64,000 bases of DNA from Calcarisporiella thermophila CBS 279.70 (GCF_041956535.1 NW_027192192.1:87793-151792); one strand, 5' to 3'. Numbered from the stretch's first letter, positions 10,794 through 23,644 are shown. Program-made: numbers and translations. The notes: generated from the sequence alone by a model not told the origin.

Positions 10794-13714
10794 TCATTTT
10801 TTTTCAACCGAGATGATCTCTAATCCCGAAAGTACCGCCGGCATTTTCCCGAGAGACTTAAGGCGCACGTCCACCATGCCGGAAGCCGCGTTGACTTGGT
10901 AGGTGAGTGAGAGAATTCCGGCTGCCGAAGATCTTCGGATATCGATGTTTGGGAAAACCAGCTGTCCCTGCACATACACATCCATGGGGCGCATTCCAAT
11001 ATTGAGGTCCTCCTGCGGTTCTAATAGGTGTAGCTTGAGGTCGTAGAATCCGGAGTCGACCGGAACTTGGTATTCGAATTCAGGGCCGAATCGGTAAGTC
11101 TGGTAGACAAGAGAGGGCGCAGTGAAATCGGAGGCGTTGAAGGTACGCAGGCGCCCCGGCGGGATTTCCTCCCACTTGCTTTTACTTCCTATGACGTAGT
11201 GATCCATGTCCCAGAAGATTCCGTCTGCAGAATTGTTTGTCGTGCGTGCCCCGGCGTTGAGTCTAATCTCGGGTCGATAATGCCACTTGACCTCATCGCT
11301 GGCAATCGTTTCTCCCGCGTCTGAGCGCCCTTCAACCCGGATGGTGTTCTCCCCTGGAGACAACTCCACGTCCCAGAAAACTATTGTCCGGTTAGACGGA
11401 ACGTCGCTCGTCGCCACCTCGTTGTCGTTCACCCTCACCACCACGCTTTCTATCCCCTTTCCCAAGTACACTTTCACCTCATTTTTTCGCAAGTGTCTAT
11501 GCACAAATCTTCGATTGTTGATATACACAAAGGCCTCTTTGCTCCACTGTGCCTTGTAGAACCAGTAGGCGTCCTTTCTAACCCCACGGTCGTAGGTCAC
11601 AAGCCCTTTGTCGTTTCGCCCGGCCCTGTCACCCTCATTGCGCAAATCGATTGCGAAATCAAAAGCATTCCACACAAATTTGCCCCAGATGTGAGGCCGT
11701 GCTTTTAGAACAGCCCAGTGATGTTCATGGACGATGGCCTGCCAGGCTTCCGGGTGATACAACTTTAAAAATTCGGGCCGCTTGTTGCCATCATACCCAT
11801 GGTGGTGAATGGAGGCGCCTGCGCCATACTCGCTCATTGCAAATCGGTATTCTGAGTGGTTGTGGTGGATTTCGTCCAGCCAGGGGCCGACATCCTCAAG
11901 TACGGGGCGGTACCATCCAAAGTACTTGTTGTATCCATGCACGTCGGTGTGTTCCACGACAGGGTCGTCCTCAGGCCGACAACAGTGGGCCATGGTAGTT
12001 AGCCTTGTGTCGTCCTCCTCATGGGCCACCTTGTTCAACGTGGCAAGAAGCGGGTCGGAGTTCATCGGATGCCCCTCAAATTCGAGGCGTGGCTCGTTTG
12101 ATATGCTCCAAAAGAAGATGGAAGGGTGGTTGTAATTCTGCCGGATGAGGCTACGCAGTTGCTCAATCGCATTAGAGGTAAAAGCGATGTCTTCAGTAAT
12201 AAATTTCACAACCGGGATCTCCGCCCACACACACAGCCCCGCTCGATCAGCCAAATCGTAGGTGTGTTGGTCGTGTTGGTAGTGGGCCAGTCGCAAACCA
12301 GTTATTCCTAGCTAAAAATTGTGATGACTTAGAAAACATTGTTATTAAGAGGGGGAGAGATATGCAAACCACCTCGAGAACAATGCTCACGTCCTCCTCG
12401 CGGTCTTGGTCAGAGATAGCCCAGCCTTTATGCTCCCGGTCTTGATGCATGTTTACCCCGTGCAATTCATAGGGGCGCCCGTTGAGGAAGAACCCTTTCT
12501 CGCTATCTACATTGAACCAGCGGAAGCCGACTGGTTGTGCGACATGATCAGTAATCTCTCCGCCGTTCACAACAACCTCCGCGTGAATTTGGTAAAGATA
12601 CGGGTCATCGCGGCCATTCCACAGATGTGGTCGCTCCACCGTTGTGCTCTGCTTCAACTCAGCTTTACCATGGGCAGGTATTGTTTGCGAGGGGCTATTG
12701 AATTGCTTGACCACGCGGCCTTCCATGTCCGTTAAAGTAAATCTGACTGACACCTCCACACTATCTTTGCCGTCATTCTCAACTCGTGCCAGTACATCCA
12801 AGCTCGATTCACGCTCGGTGACATTTCGAGGTGTAGCATAGAGTCCGGGTCCCCCATAGTCCTGCATGGCCAGATGCACCTGGTTCACCGCTACCAGTTC
12901 TACCCCGCGATACAAGCCGCCAAAGAAAGTAAAATCACCTGAGAGAGGAGCAATATCTGGGTCATAAGAGTTGTTCACCCGCACTGCTAGCAAATTCGGG
13001 AGGTTGACTTCCGGGCGAAGGAAAGCTGTGGCATCAAACTGGAACGCATTAAATCCGCCGCGGTTCTGACCGAGGTGGTGGCCATTGAAGTAGACATCGG
13101 TGACTCGGTTGCTGCCATTGAAACGTAGAAAGACCTGGCGAGAGTGCATTTCGGGCGCAATGAACAATTCCCGCCTATACCAGGCAACTCCCCTGTAATA
13201 GTCATCTAATCGAAATGTCGAAAATGATCTCAGCTTAGATTCCGCTGCTAAAAATAGCACCACAAAAATAGATACCGTTGCCGTCTTCTCCGTCGAGTCG
13301 ATTCCAAGAGTGGGGCAAATCAACGCCTCTCCACACCCCACTCTCCTCGAAATCCTCGCTCTCCGCCCCAGGAACATCGACGCGCGCATATCGCCACCCT
13401 CTATTTAAAGAATCAGACAGTCGTAGGGCTCTGAATGGCGGTGTACTCGAGAGCTGAGAGGATTGCGCTTTGGCTTGAATGACAACAATGAGAGCAGAAA
13501 TGAGGACCGTTAGCAAACATGCCCCAAGCACTAGAAGCGCTATGGTTGAGATGCGGATGCGCCTTAGGCAGTCGTGCCAATGCGCTAAGCCCCCTCTTGG
13601 GTCATGGACCGGCTGAAACTTGGATTCTTCGCCTTCGATTTCCTTGTCCTCGTCTCCATCGTCGATGTCTCGGGTTGGGATGGAGATAAAGGGGATTTCC
13701 TCAGCTTGCTCCAT
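10794..13714 (-). CDS. Type II membrane-anchored GH2 glycosidase (beta-galactosidase-like)
   Basis: Exons (minus) 13714-13264, 13205-12373 and 12311-10794 give 933 residues. The start is the ATG at 13714; the reading frame extends upstream only with a TTG. A short acidic cytosolic tail is followed by a transmembrane segment at about 56-81, then the jelly-roll sugar-binding domain (DLPHSWN, YYRGVAWYRRE), an immunoglobulin-like domain and the TIM barrel. The acid/base is E501 in WSISNEP, the nucleophile is E589 in MSEYGAG. After the barrel comes a ~300-residue beta-rich tail containing a malectin-like stretch. GH2 enzymes cleave beta-galactosides, glucuronides or mannosides; the substrate is unresolved. 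The anchored topology is less usual than a secreted or cytosolic one. Both introns are short, with clear donors and acceptors. Confidence 0.88.
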
Positions 13715-14597
13715 GGCCGTTGTGATTAGCGTCAAGTCTGTGGATGGACGAGGGCTTGCAAGGGCTTTAGGTTGGAAGGGGCTGGCACATGTAAAAGGCG
13801 GTTGAATACGAAGAGTACAAAAAGAACTAATTGAGGAACCTCCGCAGAATTGTAAACTATTCGGCCATGGTTACACAGCCTTTCTAGGGATTCCATGGTA
13901 ACCCCCTGACGCTCCAGCAAAGGCCCTCGCCTGCTGAAAAGCACCTCCCCGCCTTCCATTCCTTGGGCCGGCGCAGTGTCAAATGCGGGCTGCGGTATTT
14001 GGGCTCGGTAGCGCCCCTCCCAAGTGCACTGAGGGGTTGGGGGCCTTGGGCCGGGGACGCATCTAACTGAATTAGTCGAAAATAAAATCCTTTTGGGACC
14101 GTGCTTAACACCGATTAGCCATTGATTTTCCTCGAGGCTATGCCCGTCTTGTTGCTAGCGAGCCCCATTTCCAAGGGGCCCCCGCCGGCACAATCCTCCG
14201 CGTGATTCAAGCAGATGCAGGTTTTAAGAATGTTTGAAGAAAGCGCCTGTTTGCAAGCTAGGTTGCGATCTCCCCTTCCATCAACCTTATTCTAAAATTA
14301 AATAAAAGGAAGATCGGATAAACTCAGCCTCCCTTGATAGAATTTTGTATTTCTTTATAGTAGACTGATGCTTATAAGTGAAGCAAAGTACGTGATGGGC
14401 ATAGAACCCTTGCCTTAGAGCAGGTTAAGAGTATTTCCACCAGGTTGACTGCTCTGCAATACAGACATTCATTTTGAAAAGGGCCAGTATATATGACGAA
14501 GTTCATAGTTCTAGGAATAGTATATTTAAATAGAGAAAGCTTCTTTTATTCTCGCACACGCTATTAATAAAAGAGGATGTGGGCAAGTGTTTTTGTT
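13715..14597. other. Intergenic between GH2 and RPL14
   Basis: About 880 bp holding the GH2 promoter region and the RPL14 3' flank, with a GC-rich part near 13960-14060. No gene or RNA recognised. Confidence 0.55.
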
Positions 14598-15282
14598 TTA
14601 CGCAGCCTGCTTCTTGAGCGCGGCGAACTGGGGACCAACAATAGCGCGGCGCTGTTGGATGGAAATAAAAGATTCGTTACCATCCCCGTCGTTAATGATC
14701 TGCAATTCCAGTCTATGGATCACTTACTTGTTTCTTCAACTTCATCAGCTTGAACCGATCAAAGTCTGATGTCTGAGAGCGCTTCTCCCGCTGTTCCAGC
14801 TTCTTAGCCCAGGACGAGGCTTGCCATTTGGCGATCACGCCGGATTCCTCGAATGCCTTCTTCACCACGGAGCTGCCAGTACCACGGGGGATAGTGACCA
14901 CGTAGGGAAGGAGAGTCAGGCGACGGAATGAGTGCTCATGGCGCTTCACACCAGTCGAGGGTCCATCAACGATGGCGCGGCGGTGATCCACGATCTCGAC
15001 AATGACGGCAAGTTTGCCGGCATCAGAGCCAGAGTTGAGCATGACGACGCGGCCGACTTCGACCAAGCGGTTGAAAGAGCCCTTCTAGAAGAGTCAGACA
15101 GACCAAAAATGATAAAAACAAAGTGATAGAGGACACATTAGACCGGACCGATGCTTTCGATTCGAAAATTCATCCATCAGAAGAAACAGCCGGCACACAC
15201 CAAAATTCCATCCGTCGCAAGACCCGCAAGGGGTCATCACAGGGATGCATCTCTGGGATGAGCATAAGGTACTTACCACCAT
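14598..15282 (-). CDS. RPL14: Ribosomal protein eL14
   Basis: Exons (minus) 15282-15277 (just ATG GTG), 15084-14728 and 14651-14598 give 138 residues, the normal size for cytosolic eL14. Conserved blocks include FNRLVEVGRVVML, AIVDGPSTGVKRHEHSFRRL, and the C-terminal SSWAKKLEQREKRSQTSDFDRFKLMKL. It is a large-subunit structural protein. The six-base first exon followed by a 192-nt first intron is notable: first introns of ribosomal protein genes are often long and regulatory, and this one contains a box C/D snoRNA candidate (15171-15247). The second intron is 76 nt. The identification rests on length and many conserved residues. Confidence 0.95.
15171..15247 (-). ncRNA. Box C/D snoRNA candidate in RPL14 intron 1
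   Basis: Reading the minus strand, a C box GTGATGA (15240-15234) and a D box CTGA (15180-15177) are bracketed by a perfect 5-bp terminal stem, CATCC (15247-15243) with GGATG (15175-15171). The 77-nt length and location inside a ribosomal-protein intron are typical of C/D snoRNAs. Candidate guide sequence lies just upstream of the D box; I could not match it to a known rRNA position. Internal C'/D' boxes are weak. Confidence 0.6.
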
Positions 15283-15704
15283 CTTTATCAATTGTAACTA
15301 TGGATGGATGGATACAAAAGGAGAGAGGGAGTTCTATGATGGCAAGCAAGACGAGAATTTTGTTCAGCTATTTAGGTTAGGTTAGATTTGGTCGGTCTGC
15401 AAAATTTCGTCAATTCTTTGTGGCAGACCTCAGCACCCTATTCAAGAATAGGATGAAAATTAGAAAACTTTCATGAAATACAGAGTGAACGTCATTTCCA
15501 GATTCTAATCTTTTAAATCAAAAAGGGGAAAAAAAATGGATTGTGCAAATTGAAATATAAAAAAAGTAAAAGTGGTTAAAAAGGGTCCATTACAGAAGCT
15601 TAAGGTAAAAACTACAGTTCGTAAGTAAGCAAAAGGTATATCTCATAAAAATGGAAGAGGAAAGTATGTCAACTTCCTTTTAAAGGAGTGCTCACTTCTT
15701 TTCC
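15283..15704. other. RPL14 promoter and NUP88 3' flank
   Basis: About 420 bp, AT-rich in the middle (15480-15600), between the start of RPL14 and the stop of NUP88, both on the minus strand. No gene seen. Confidence 0.55.
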
Positions 15705-18671
15705 CTATATTGACAGCGTTCCTAGCCGTGTCTCTAAATCCGACATCCGCAATCTAGCCTCCTCTATCATCCGAGACTCGAGACTCAGCATCCCTTGTAC
15801 CCGGTCTAACTGGTGTTGGTTCAAGCGCTCTCTCCTCTTCATGCTCTCTCTCGGAGCGGAGTCCAGTCCATTGGCCACGATTTCCCTCTTCATTCCTTCG
15901 AGTGCCCTTTCCATTTTTCGCACCTTCATCTCCAGTCCGTCTTCGCTCCGTATTTTCTCCCTAGCCTCATGAAGCTCCTTAAACCATTGCTCCTCGTGCT
16001 CAGATATCCCGGGTTCATGTTTCTCTATCAGTCGTTGCAGAACCCCATCCGCCCGTTTCGTCAGCATGCTCTGGAGCTCCACCACTTTCCTCACTCTCTC
16101 TCGAATTGCTTCGTTCCTCCTGCGTACACTTTGAATGCGCCGCTGGCCCTCCAGAATTTTGCCAAGTTGTCTTTTGAATTCTTTCACCTGCAGCTCGACG
16201 CGTCTGGAGACGGCTGTTCCGCCCACTATGATGTCGTGAATCTCGCTTCTGTAGCGCTCTACAGTTTGGGCCAAAAACCTCAAGCTCTCTTCGTTCACTA
16301 CAAGCTCACGCTTCAAGGGCGCTGGAACAACGAGTCTAGGCTGTCTAGGGGCTGCGAGTCCTCCCAGGCTCGCTTTGAAAGGAGGAAGTGGAAGCAGGGA
16401 TATATAATGCGCATCATTCGGTATCTCGCTGTGATCAAGATCTTCCGTTTCAGGTTCGCTTTGGACCGCTTGGACAAGTTGTTCTTCGATGGCGGTCACC
16501 AGCGAAGGAGGATCACTTGCTTTCTCGCTGGAGCGGATAGAGAGTTTGATGCCCACAAATTGATAGGCCGAAGTTAGGAGGAGAAGAGAGTATCCTAAAT
16601 AGATATCGTTGATAATGCAAAAGCCAATCATCGGGGTGGATTGTCTAATCCCAAAAAAAAGACCAGCCAAGGGTTAGAAATATTTATAGTACTGGCAATT
16701 ATATTTGGGGGCACTTACGTAGGATCAAGGGTGGTTGTCTGCACGAGACATCTTATATCCGACAAAATCTTTCCGTAAGCGAACTTTTTTAGAGCATCTT
16801 CGCTCTTCATTGAGTCTGCTAACTCGTCCAGCCACCGCTTAATTGTGATCATGTGAGCTCCACGAGAGTGGTAGCAATAAAAGATATCCGCGTAGATAGG
16901 GTCTGCCTCGAGCACTGGGAAATCTTTTGTTTCTTCGTCATCTCCACCATCGACTGTGAAAGAGGTAGTTGAACGGGTGAGCATCTTGCCTGGGATTGAT
17001 TTTGGCTGCTGGGTAGCCCTGCCATTGAGATATACACATTCATACAAAGAAAGAGTAAGCAGCTCCGGTTCATTTAGGCCCGCCATTCCTTCTATGGCGT
17101 CGAGATTCCACATAGCTTCTGCCCTCTCCACTTCCAGGTATACGTTGACGCGCCCACCAGCATAGGCAACTGCCACCACTCCTACCGGCGCTGTCTCCAG
17201 TGACAAAATGTCGCTTGCCTCCTCTTCAATATCATCCTCGGTCTCGTCATTATCATCGATTGCCGATTGCAGGACATAGGGACCTTGGAGATAGATCGGA
17301 TACGGGAAATCTTTGGGAGGTGAAATTACCTCTCGCTCCGACGGTTGCTCCTTAATGTCCGCGATAGTCAATTCATCTTGTCTCAGCTTGCTAAAAACTT
17401 CGTCAAGCCAGCGTTGCTGAAGGGTATATTGTTGATGAAGAAACTCAAAATCATCCGGGTTTTGGTCGGCGAGTTTACTTATTTGGTCGCTCTTGGCTCG
17501 AACGAGACACGCAAGATTCTGTAAATGGGATCGATCGATATAGCTGAAATATTAAAATGGAATTAATGATGCGTCTAATTTTGCTAAAATAAAAATATAA
17601 CTAAATAGTTACCAGCGGCCGGGTAGGACCGGACACATCGAGTATACTTCACCAGTGTTCATCAAAACATAGACGGTGAACATCCCCCAGTCTTGCGTAC
17701 CGTTGCCGATACAGAAAGAGACAGCCTCCCGGAAGCTATCCACAGAGAAGGTCCCTGCCCGGCGACTTGCTGGAAAACGAAGTGTTGTTTCTGGCTCTTC
17801 GATATTTTTCGCCACGTCATATATTCTGTTGCCAACAAGTTTAGGTAAGACGGAGAAGTACAGCTTGATCAATTTAACATTCTAACCTGAGGACACCGTC
17901 ATTGGTGAGAACCATTAAATGTGATCGCTTTTCGCTCAACGGGTGCCAGCGTACTTTCGCAATACGCGTAGAGGAATCTGCATTATGGTAGAAGCTCCCT
18001 ATTGTGTAGGTTCTATAGCGCCAGGCGGAGACATCTCTTCAGTATAAAGTAAAAAAGTAAAAAAAGATTAAACCAGTATATCCGCCATACCTGCAGCTTG
18101 TGTTGTCCAATTGCAGTGACCTTCCACGGGGGAGAACTGCAACGGCAATTTCCTTCGTTCCCGTCAAAGCAATTAGTCTTCCATTTGGGTTTACTGCGAG
18201 CGACTGAATTGTAAACGTAACGTCTGGAATCTCGAGAACCTTAAATAATAAAAGTCCCATGGTCAAAAACATATACCACCACTGATTTCTTTTTTTTTTA
18301 AAAAATAAAAATATACATACTTTGTATTTTTGTTGGTTTATCCAATCCCCATTGTCATGTTTCCTCCCTTCGCTCTCTACCGCATTCTTCCATTCCGATA
18401 GACGTAGAAGCCTTAGCTGAGAGCCAGTCGCGACAAACAAGTCTTCGCCGCTTGTGGTCATGCGAGCTTTCTTTCCCTGGAGGTCATACGCGTTAACCTT
18501 GGCAGAGGCCGAAGCATCGAGAGAACACGGAATGGAGGACACCTCGTAGGATATATTCAGGGATGGCCATGTGTTGTCTTCGGGTGGATAAAGGGGGCCT
18601 TCAGAAACATTAAAAATAGGATGGCGGTAGAGTAGATCGAGCCAAGTTGAATTAGTGGAGAGATCTGGCAT
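15705..18671 (-). CDS. NUP88: Nucleoporin NUP88
   Basis: Exons (minus) 18671-18321, 18239-18091, 18036-17887, 17825-17613, 17543-16719 and 16644-15705 join in frame to 875 residues, close to animal and plant Nup88. The first ~550 residues form the beta-propeller (for example KVRWHPLSEKRSHLMVLTND followed by GVLRIYDVA across an intron), then a linker and a C-terminal coiled coil of about 200 residues rich in Glu/Arg/Lys. Nup88 sits on the cytoplasmic face of the nuclear pore with Nup214 and Nup98 and supports mRNA export and CRM1 traffic. The junction at 17887/17825 needs a 61-nt intron; it restores the conserved propeller strand exactly. The 207-bp gap to the next gene is a divergent promoter. 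Confidence 0.9.
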
Positions 18672-18878
18672 TGTTTAACACCTTTAGCGAGATCCCTTTG
18701 TGTTTTCTCGCGGCCTTCATGGAGGACATAGTAAAAAAATAAAACTGCGCCTCATATACTTTTTTGAGACATTAAAACTTTATTCATGAAACGAACCGGA
18801 AAACGCGCAACCGTTTTCTCTGCTATCTTTACATCTTTCAAGTACATAATACCAAAACAAACTGAGAAAACACCAACC

Positions 18879-19760
18879 ATGAGCGCATCTACCGGTTCTT
18901 TATCACTGTACATTGTGCGACATGGAGAACGCATAGACCATGGTATTTACTGAACTGAATTGGTTGAGCCACATGGGGAAGATAAATTATTGAATTACTC
19001 ATGGAATTTCCTTTTTTTCTCATCCAATTAAGTCGATAAGACTTGGCTGGATCCTAATCCAATTGGCATACATGACCCTCCATTAACAGCGCGTGGTCAG
19101 CAACAATCCCGGCATACGGGGCGGTTCATCAGTGACCTTATCAAAGAACGCTCTGCATCCGGCCATTGTACTACTGATATCATCGTATATACTTCACCCT
19201 TCCTTCGCTGTGTACAAACAGCCCTTGACATGTCTATTGGTCTTTGCGAGAAGATGAAGGAAGAAGCAGCCGAAAATGGCTCATCAGTGAGAGTTCGATT
19301 AGAGCCTGGCCTCTGCGAATGGCTAGCGGAAGATTATTTCGACGAAGTGCAAACAACGGCAGACCGCATGATTGGACGTCGTCTCGAGGAATACGCGCAT
19401 AACCGAGATGCTAGTGGTATTTTCGACTGGGGCTATAGACCAGTAGATCTACAATTGCCCGAATTTCCAGAGGAGTTTGAGGAGCTTCTTCGGCGATTTA
19501 AACGGGTTGTCCCTCAGATCATACGGGAAAATAAGGCATCAAGCAACCGCAGAGATACCGTAATAGTGCTGGTGACGCACGGGGCCGGTGTGAATGCCGC
19601 ATTGGAAGTGGTGAAGAATACGCCGACCTTGCTGGAAACGGGCTACTGTTGCTTGTCTCGGGCACGGTTGGTCAATTCGGCGGGAGTGGACCGTTGGGTG
19701 GTAGATCTGGAAGTGAGCATGGCTCATCTAAAGAAACTAGAGTCGTTGGGGGGATGCTAA
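18879..19760 (+). CDS. Histidine-phosphatase superfamily protein (UBASH3/phosphoglycerate-mutase-like)
   Basis: Exons 18879-18942 and 19033-19760 give 263 residues. The N-terminal VRHGER (His15 is the phospho-acceptor) and the downstream TSPFLRCVQTA block plus the C-terminal THGAGVNA supply the catalytic histidines and arginines of the branch-1 histidine phosphatase fold. The overall arrangement (a PPLTARGQQQS block, then a long helical insertion) is closest to the STS/UBASH3 or ecdysteroid-phosphatase type rather than true glycolytic phosphoglycerate mutase. The substrate is unknown. It diverges from NUP88 across only about 207 bp, so the two may share a promoter. Confidence 0.82.
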
Positions 19761-20189
19761 CGGTGTGAGATGTAGATATTAAGTTTTTTATAATTCTCTT
19801 TTGCTTTCATTTGGTGTTCATAGTAAACTAATCTATGATCTCTTTTTCGCATTCTTATATACGATAATGTTCTTGTTTTCTTGTCTAATTCTCATATGCT
19901 ATTTGTTATTTCTCTTTCAAGCTGACCCCTTATTTAATTCGGCTATTTGTCATTCTATCATCCATGACGTTTTTCCCAATATCAAACTGTATCCTGACCT
20001 CTTCACTGACTCATTGACACGGTGTGGCTCTATAGGCTACAAGGTTCTCAGGAGAGTGTTGATCGAGGGTTGATTTTTTAGCCCGGCCAAAGCTTAAAAT
20101 TCAAAAGCAGTCAAGATCACTCAGCATTGAATAGGTTTCTTTTGCTATTAGGGGGATTGTTTCGCTCTGTTAATTCCTTCAATTCCATC
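19761..20189. other. Intergenic
   Basis: About 430 bp, T-rich, between the phosphatase and the pantothenate kinase gene. It is the probable 3' UTR and promoter; nothing else seen. Confidence 0.55.
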
Positions 20190-23176
20190 ATGGTGGACCG
20201 GATGAATCTTGAGGGGGCAGCCATTTGCGAGGTTTGGAACTGAATATTCACCAGGCTAATCCGCTTTATCCATTTTAACACCGCCCCGCTTCAGGATTTC
20301 CCTGCCCCGGAGACTCGAGACATTCTTTTACCTAATCAGAACGAGCAAGTTTCGCATATCGCGGTCGATGTAAATGTCCCTGCATCTCCATCTTTAGCCT
20401 GTGGTCTTCGCCAATAGGCTCATCTTTATCATTCCATAACCTAATAATGCGCAACTATTGATTAGATCGGAGGATCACTTGCTAAGCTCGTCTACTTTAC
20501 TCTCCGACCCAACGGAACTGAGGGCGGGCGCCTGAATTTTACAAAGTTTGAGACCGAGAACGTCGACAAATGTCTGGAGTTCATCCGCAAATTGCTTGCG
20601 GAGCGTAAGGCTAACGGCAGTGGTGAAGCGGGAAAAGTCGTGATTAAAGCAACAGGGGGTGGTGCCTATTTATTTTACGAAAAATTCCAAAAAGAACTCG
20701 GGATCGAAATTGAAAAGGAAGACGAGATGGAATGCCTCATCCGAGGTGTGTATTTTTTTTTAGTGAATGAGAATAGGATACTAACTCACAGAGCGTCACT
20801 AGGGCTAAACTTTTTTATTACCGAGATACCTTATGAAGTATTCACGTACAGTGAAAACGATCCGATGGTTTTTGAAGAGTCTCCCAATCCGGATTCCCTA
20901 TTCCCCTTCATGGTAAACTAATGGTTACTAAGATTTCTTTATACTATGCCTCTACTTACTAAGATATTCCATCTATGGCAGCTTGTTAACATTGGCTCGG
21001 GCGTCAGGTAAACTTGATCTATGCCCCGAATTGACTCGTATTGTTCTCTTTATACTGATAGTCTATCTATCCTCTAGTATCATCAAGGTAACAGGTTACG
21101 ATAAATTTGAACGGATAAGCGGAACTTCGGTAAGGGTTATCTAGAGTTTATGACCGAAAAGCTTAAATAGTGGGGGTAACATATCCCGTACCTAGCTCGG
21201 AGGAGGCACGCTTTGGGGTTTGTTATCTCTCCTGACTGATGCCAAATCATTTGATGAAATGCTCGAGATGTCGAAACACGGTGACAATCGTAACGTTGAC
21301 ATGCTTGTGGGGGACATCTATGGCACGGATTACTCGCGCATCGGCCTCAAATCCACCGTGATTGCCTCTACCATGGGCAAAGTGTTTCGGCGCAATATAC
21401 GACACAACAAGGACTCGTTCCGGGGCGAGGACATCGCTCGCTCATTATTATATATGGTCAGGTAATGTTTTTCTAGATATGCATTTTATAAAATGACAGA
21501 GGAATGAATATGCCTTCCCCTCTTATTAGTAACAATATCGGGCAAATAGCCTACTTAAACGCAAGAGCCCACAATTTGAAGCGGATTTATTTTGGCGGAT
21601 GTTTTATTAGAGGTGAGATCACTTTTATTCTATATATATTAGTTCTATTGACTTACCTCTGTGGTATATTAGGCCATCCTGTTACCATGAATACCCTTTC
21701 CTATGCTATCAACTTTTGGTCCAAAGGCGAAATCAAAGCCCTCTTCCTACGCCATGAAGGGTACTTGGGCGCCGTTGGTGCATTTCTAAAGTTCGAGACT
21801 GCGCGCCGATCCTCCCGAAAGTCTTTCTCGTTCTCCGAAAATTTTACCATCACGCAGAAGATTACCAGCAACTCTTTGAATGCATACGGAGTGCTAGACC
21901 AGACGCTTCAGAGATTAACCATTTTTCCTATGATTTCGGAGGAAGAAGGAAAAGAGTACCACCCGGACACGGTTGTATTAACCGATCCGAAAGCGCAGCG
22001 ATATTGGCTCGACACCCTGGAAAAAAATTTGGAGGGTATTGTTGAAGTGGCCTTGACCTACCATGAGGATGGGACTGGCCAGAACCGTGAAGAGGTGATG
22101 AAGCGACTTGATTCGTTCAAAGGGCTGTTCCGAGGGCATCTGGCGCGACTGCGTGCCCAACCCAATATGTACGGGAGCTTGACAGTGCGCAACATATTGA
22201 ACTTGCGTGAGCAGTGTTTGCACGAGATAGGGTTTCCCGATATATTTTCCAAGGTGAAGCGCACCGAAAATCTCTCCGCCATCGAGACATTGCCGTCCGT
22301 GCTCGAGAAGTTAGATTCCCTTCCTACAGAAGAAGATCGCTTAAAGCGCATGATAGAAAACATTCTTGCCGGTAAGAAAGAATTAAACTATGGGATCTTT
22401 CTTTATTCCCTTGCCAAACAAACCCATCTGTTTATATATCAGGGAACATGTTTGACTGGGGCAGTTGGAATGTGCTGGAGATGCTCAAGGCCGGTAAATT
22501 GGATTTTGCCACCGCGCGTGATAAAGTCCTGTACTCGGATCGACTAGTAAATTCACCCGCCTTAATACGTCGCCTAATTGAGCATCCACCGTATAAAAAG
22601 GTGGCCATCTTTGTGGATAATAGTGGGGCGGATATTGTCCTGGGAATTATTCCATTTGCACGTTATCTTGTCGAAAGAGGATCGCAGGTGATATTGGCGG
22701 CGAATTCCTACCCTGCAGTAAACGATGTTACGGTAAATGCTAGCATGTTGACGTCCGATGCTACAGTGGATGGCTAACGCTAGCTACTGCTATTATAGTG
22801 CGCCGAGCTAACTCAAATGATGACTAGCATCTCCGAGATCGATCCAATTCTCAAAGACGCGTGGACCCATGGTCGCCTCACTGTTTTCGGCACTGGAAGC
22901 GCTAGCCCCTGCCTCGATTTACGGCGCATTAACGAGGATCTTGCCGATGAGTGCCGCGATGTCGACTTTGTTGTTCTCGAGGGGATGGGCCGTGCCATTC
23001 ATACCAACTACCACGCCCGCTTCAAGTGCGATTCGCTCAAGATCGCCGTGTTCAAGAGCGAGGCAGTCGCCGCTGCATTGGATGCGCGCATATACGACGC
23101 ATTGGTCTGGTGGGAACAAGGCAAGGCGAAGGGAGTCAACGGAACTGCTGTACAACTAGCTGCCGAGTCGAATTGA
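20190..23176 (+). CDS. PANK4: Pantothenate kinase fused to DUF89 phosphatase (PANK4-type)
   Basis: Eleven exons (20190-20231, 20295-20369, 20466-20745, 20803-20912, 20982-21007, 21078-21129, 21196-21461, 21530-21612, 21673-22371, 22443-22732, 22799-23176) give 766 residues. The N-terminal half is a type II pantothenate kinase: DIGGSLAKLVYF, KATGGGAY, LVNIGSGVS, SGTSLGGGT, GHPVTM, FLRHEGYLGAVGA. The C-terminal half is a DUF89 metal-dependent phosphatase with VDNSGAD (D603, N604, D608) and EGMGRAIHTNYHA. In animals PANK4 is a dead kinase whose DUF89 domain acts on 4'-phosphopantetheine and damaged forms. Here the kinase catalytic positions read Glu126 (KEDEMECLI) and Arg190 (DKFERISGTS), the residues of active PANK1-3, so both activities may be present, as in plant PANK2. 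The first exon is the least certain. Confidence 0.9.
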
Positions 23177-23644
23177 AGAGTAGCATAATATGTATATGGA
23201 AATATTTATCTCTCTTTCTTAGATATATTAAAACACACTGAACTATTTAATTTAAGGGGTGGCGCTATTTTTTTTAATCGGGTGTTGGCGGAGGTCGCAT
23301 CTTTTGAATCGCTCTTTTGTGACTATTCTCATGATGTTTATTTAATACGTACTTCGGTTAAATATATCCTTTTCATTGAGCTTGGGTGGGGGGCCATCGG
23401 CCCGGGACTCCTCAGCGACACAAGGGTGTTGATAACGAGTGAAGGGGGATATATTGTCCATAAAAATACGAAATGAGGGAGAGTATTCAAACATATGAAC
23501 ATAGGTGATAACTTGTACATGTATATGTAGATAAAGATACGAATATATACTGGTGAAAAAAAATCCAAACATGAGGTTGAGAGCCAAGAAAGGTATAGTG
23601 CGCGCCCCTTTCGCCCCCTTTTAGAGTCTGTATTGATGCAATCC
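23177..23644. other. Convergent intergenic
   Basis: About 470 bp between converging 3' ends, AT-rich. No gene seen. Confidence 0.55.

Noticed and set aside
17863-17886. A 23-nt intron or frameshift in NUP88
   Set aside because: A 61-nt intron (17886-17826) with a branch point and CAACAG acceptor restores the conserved frame.
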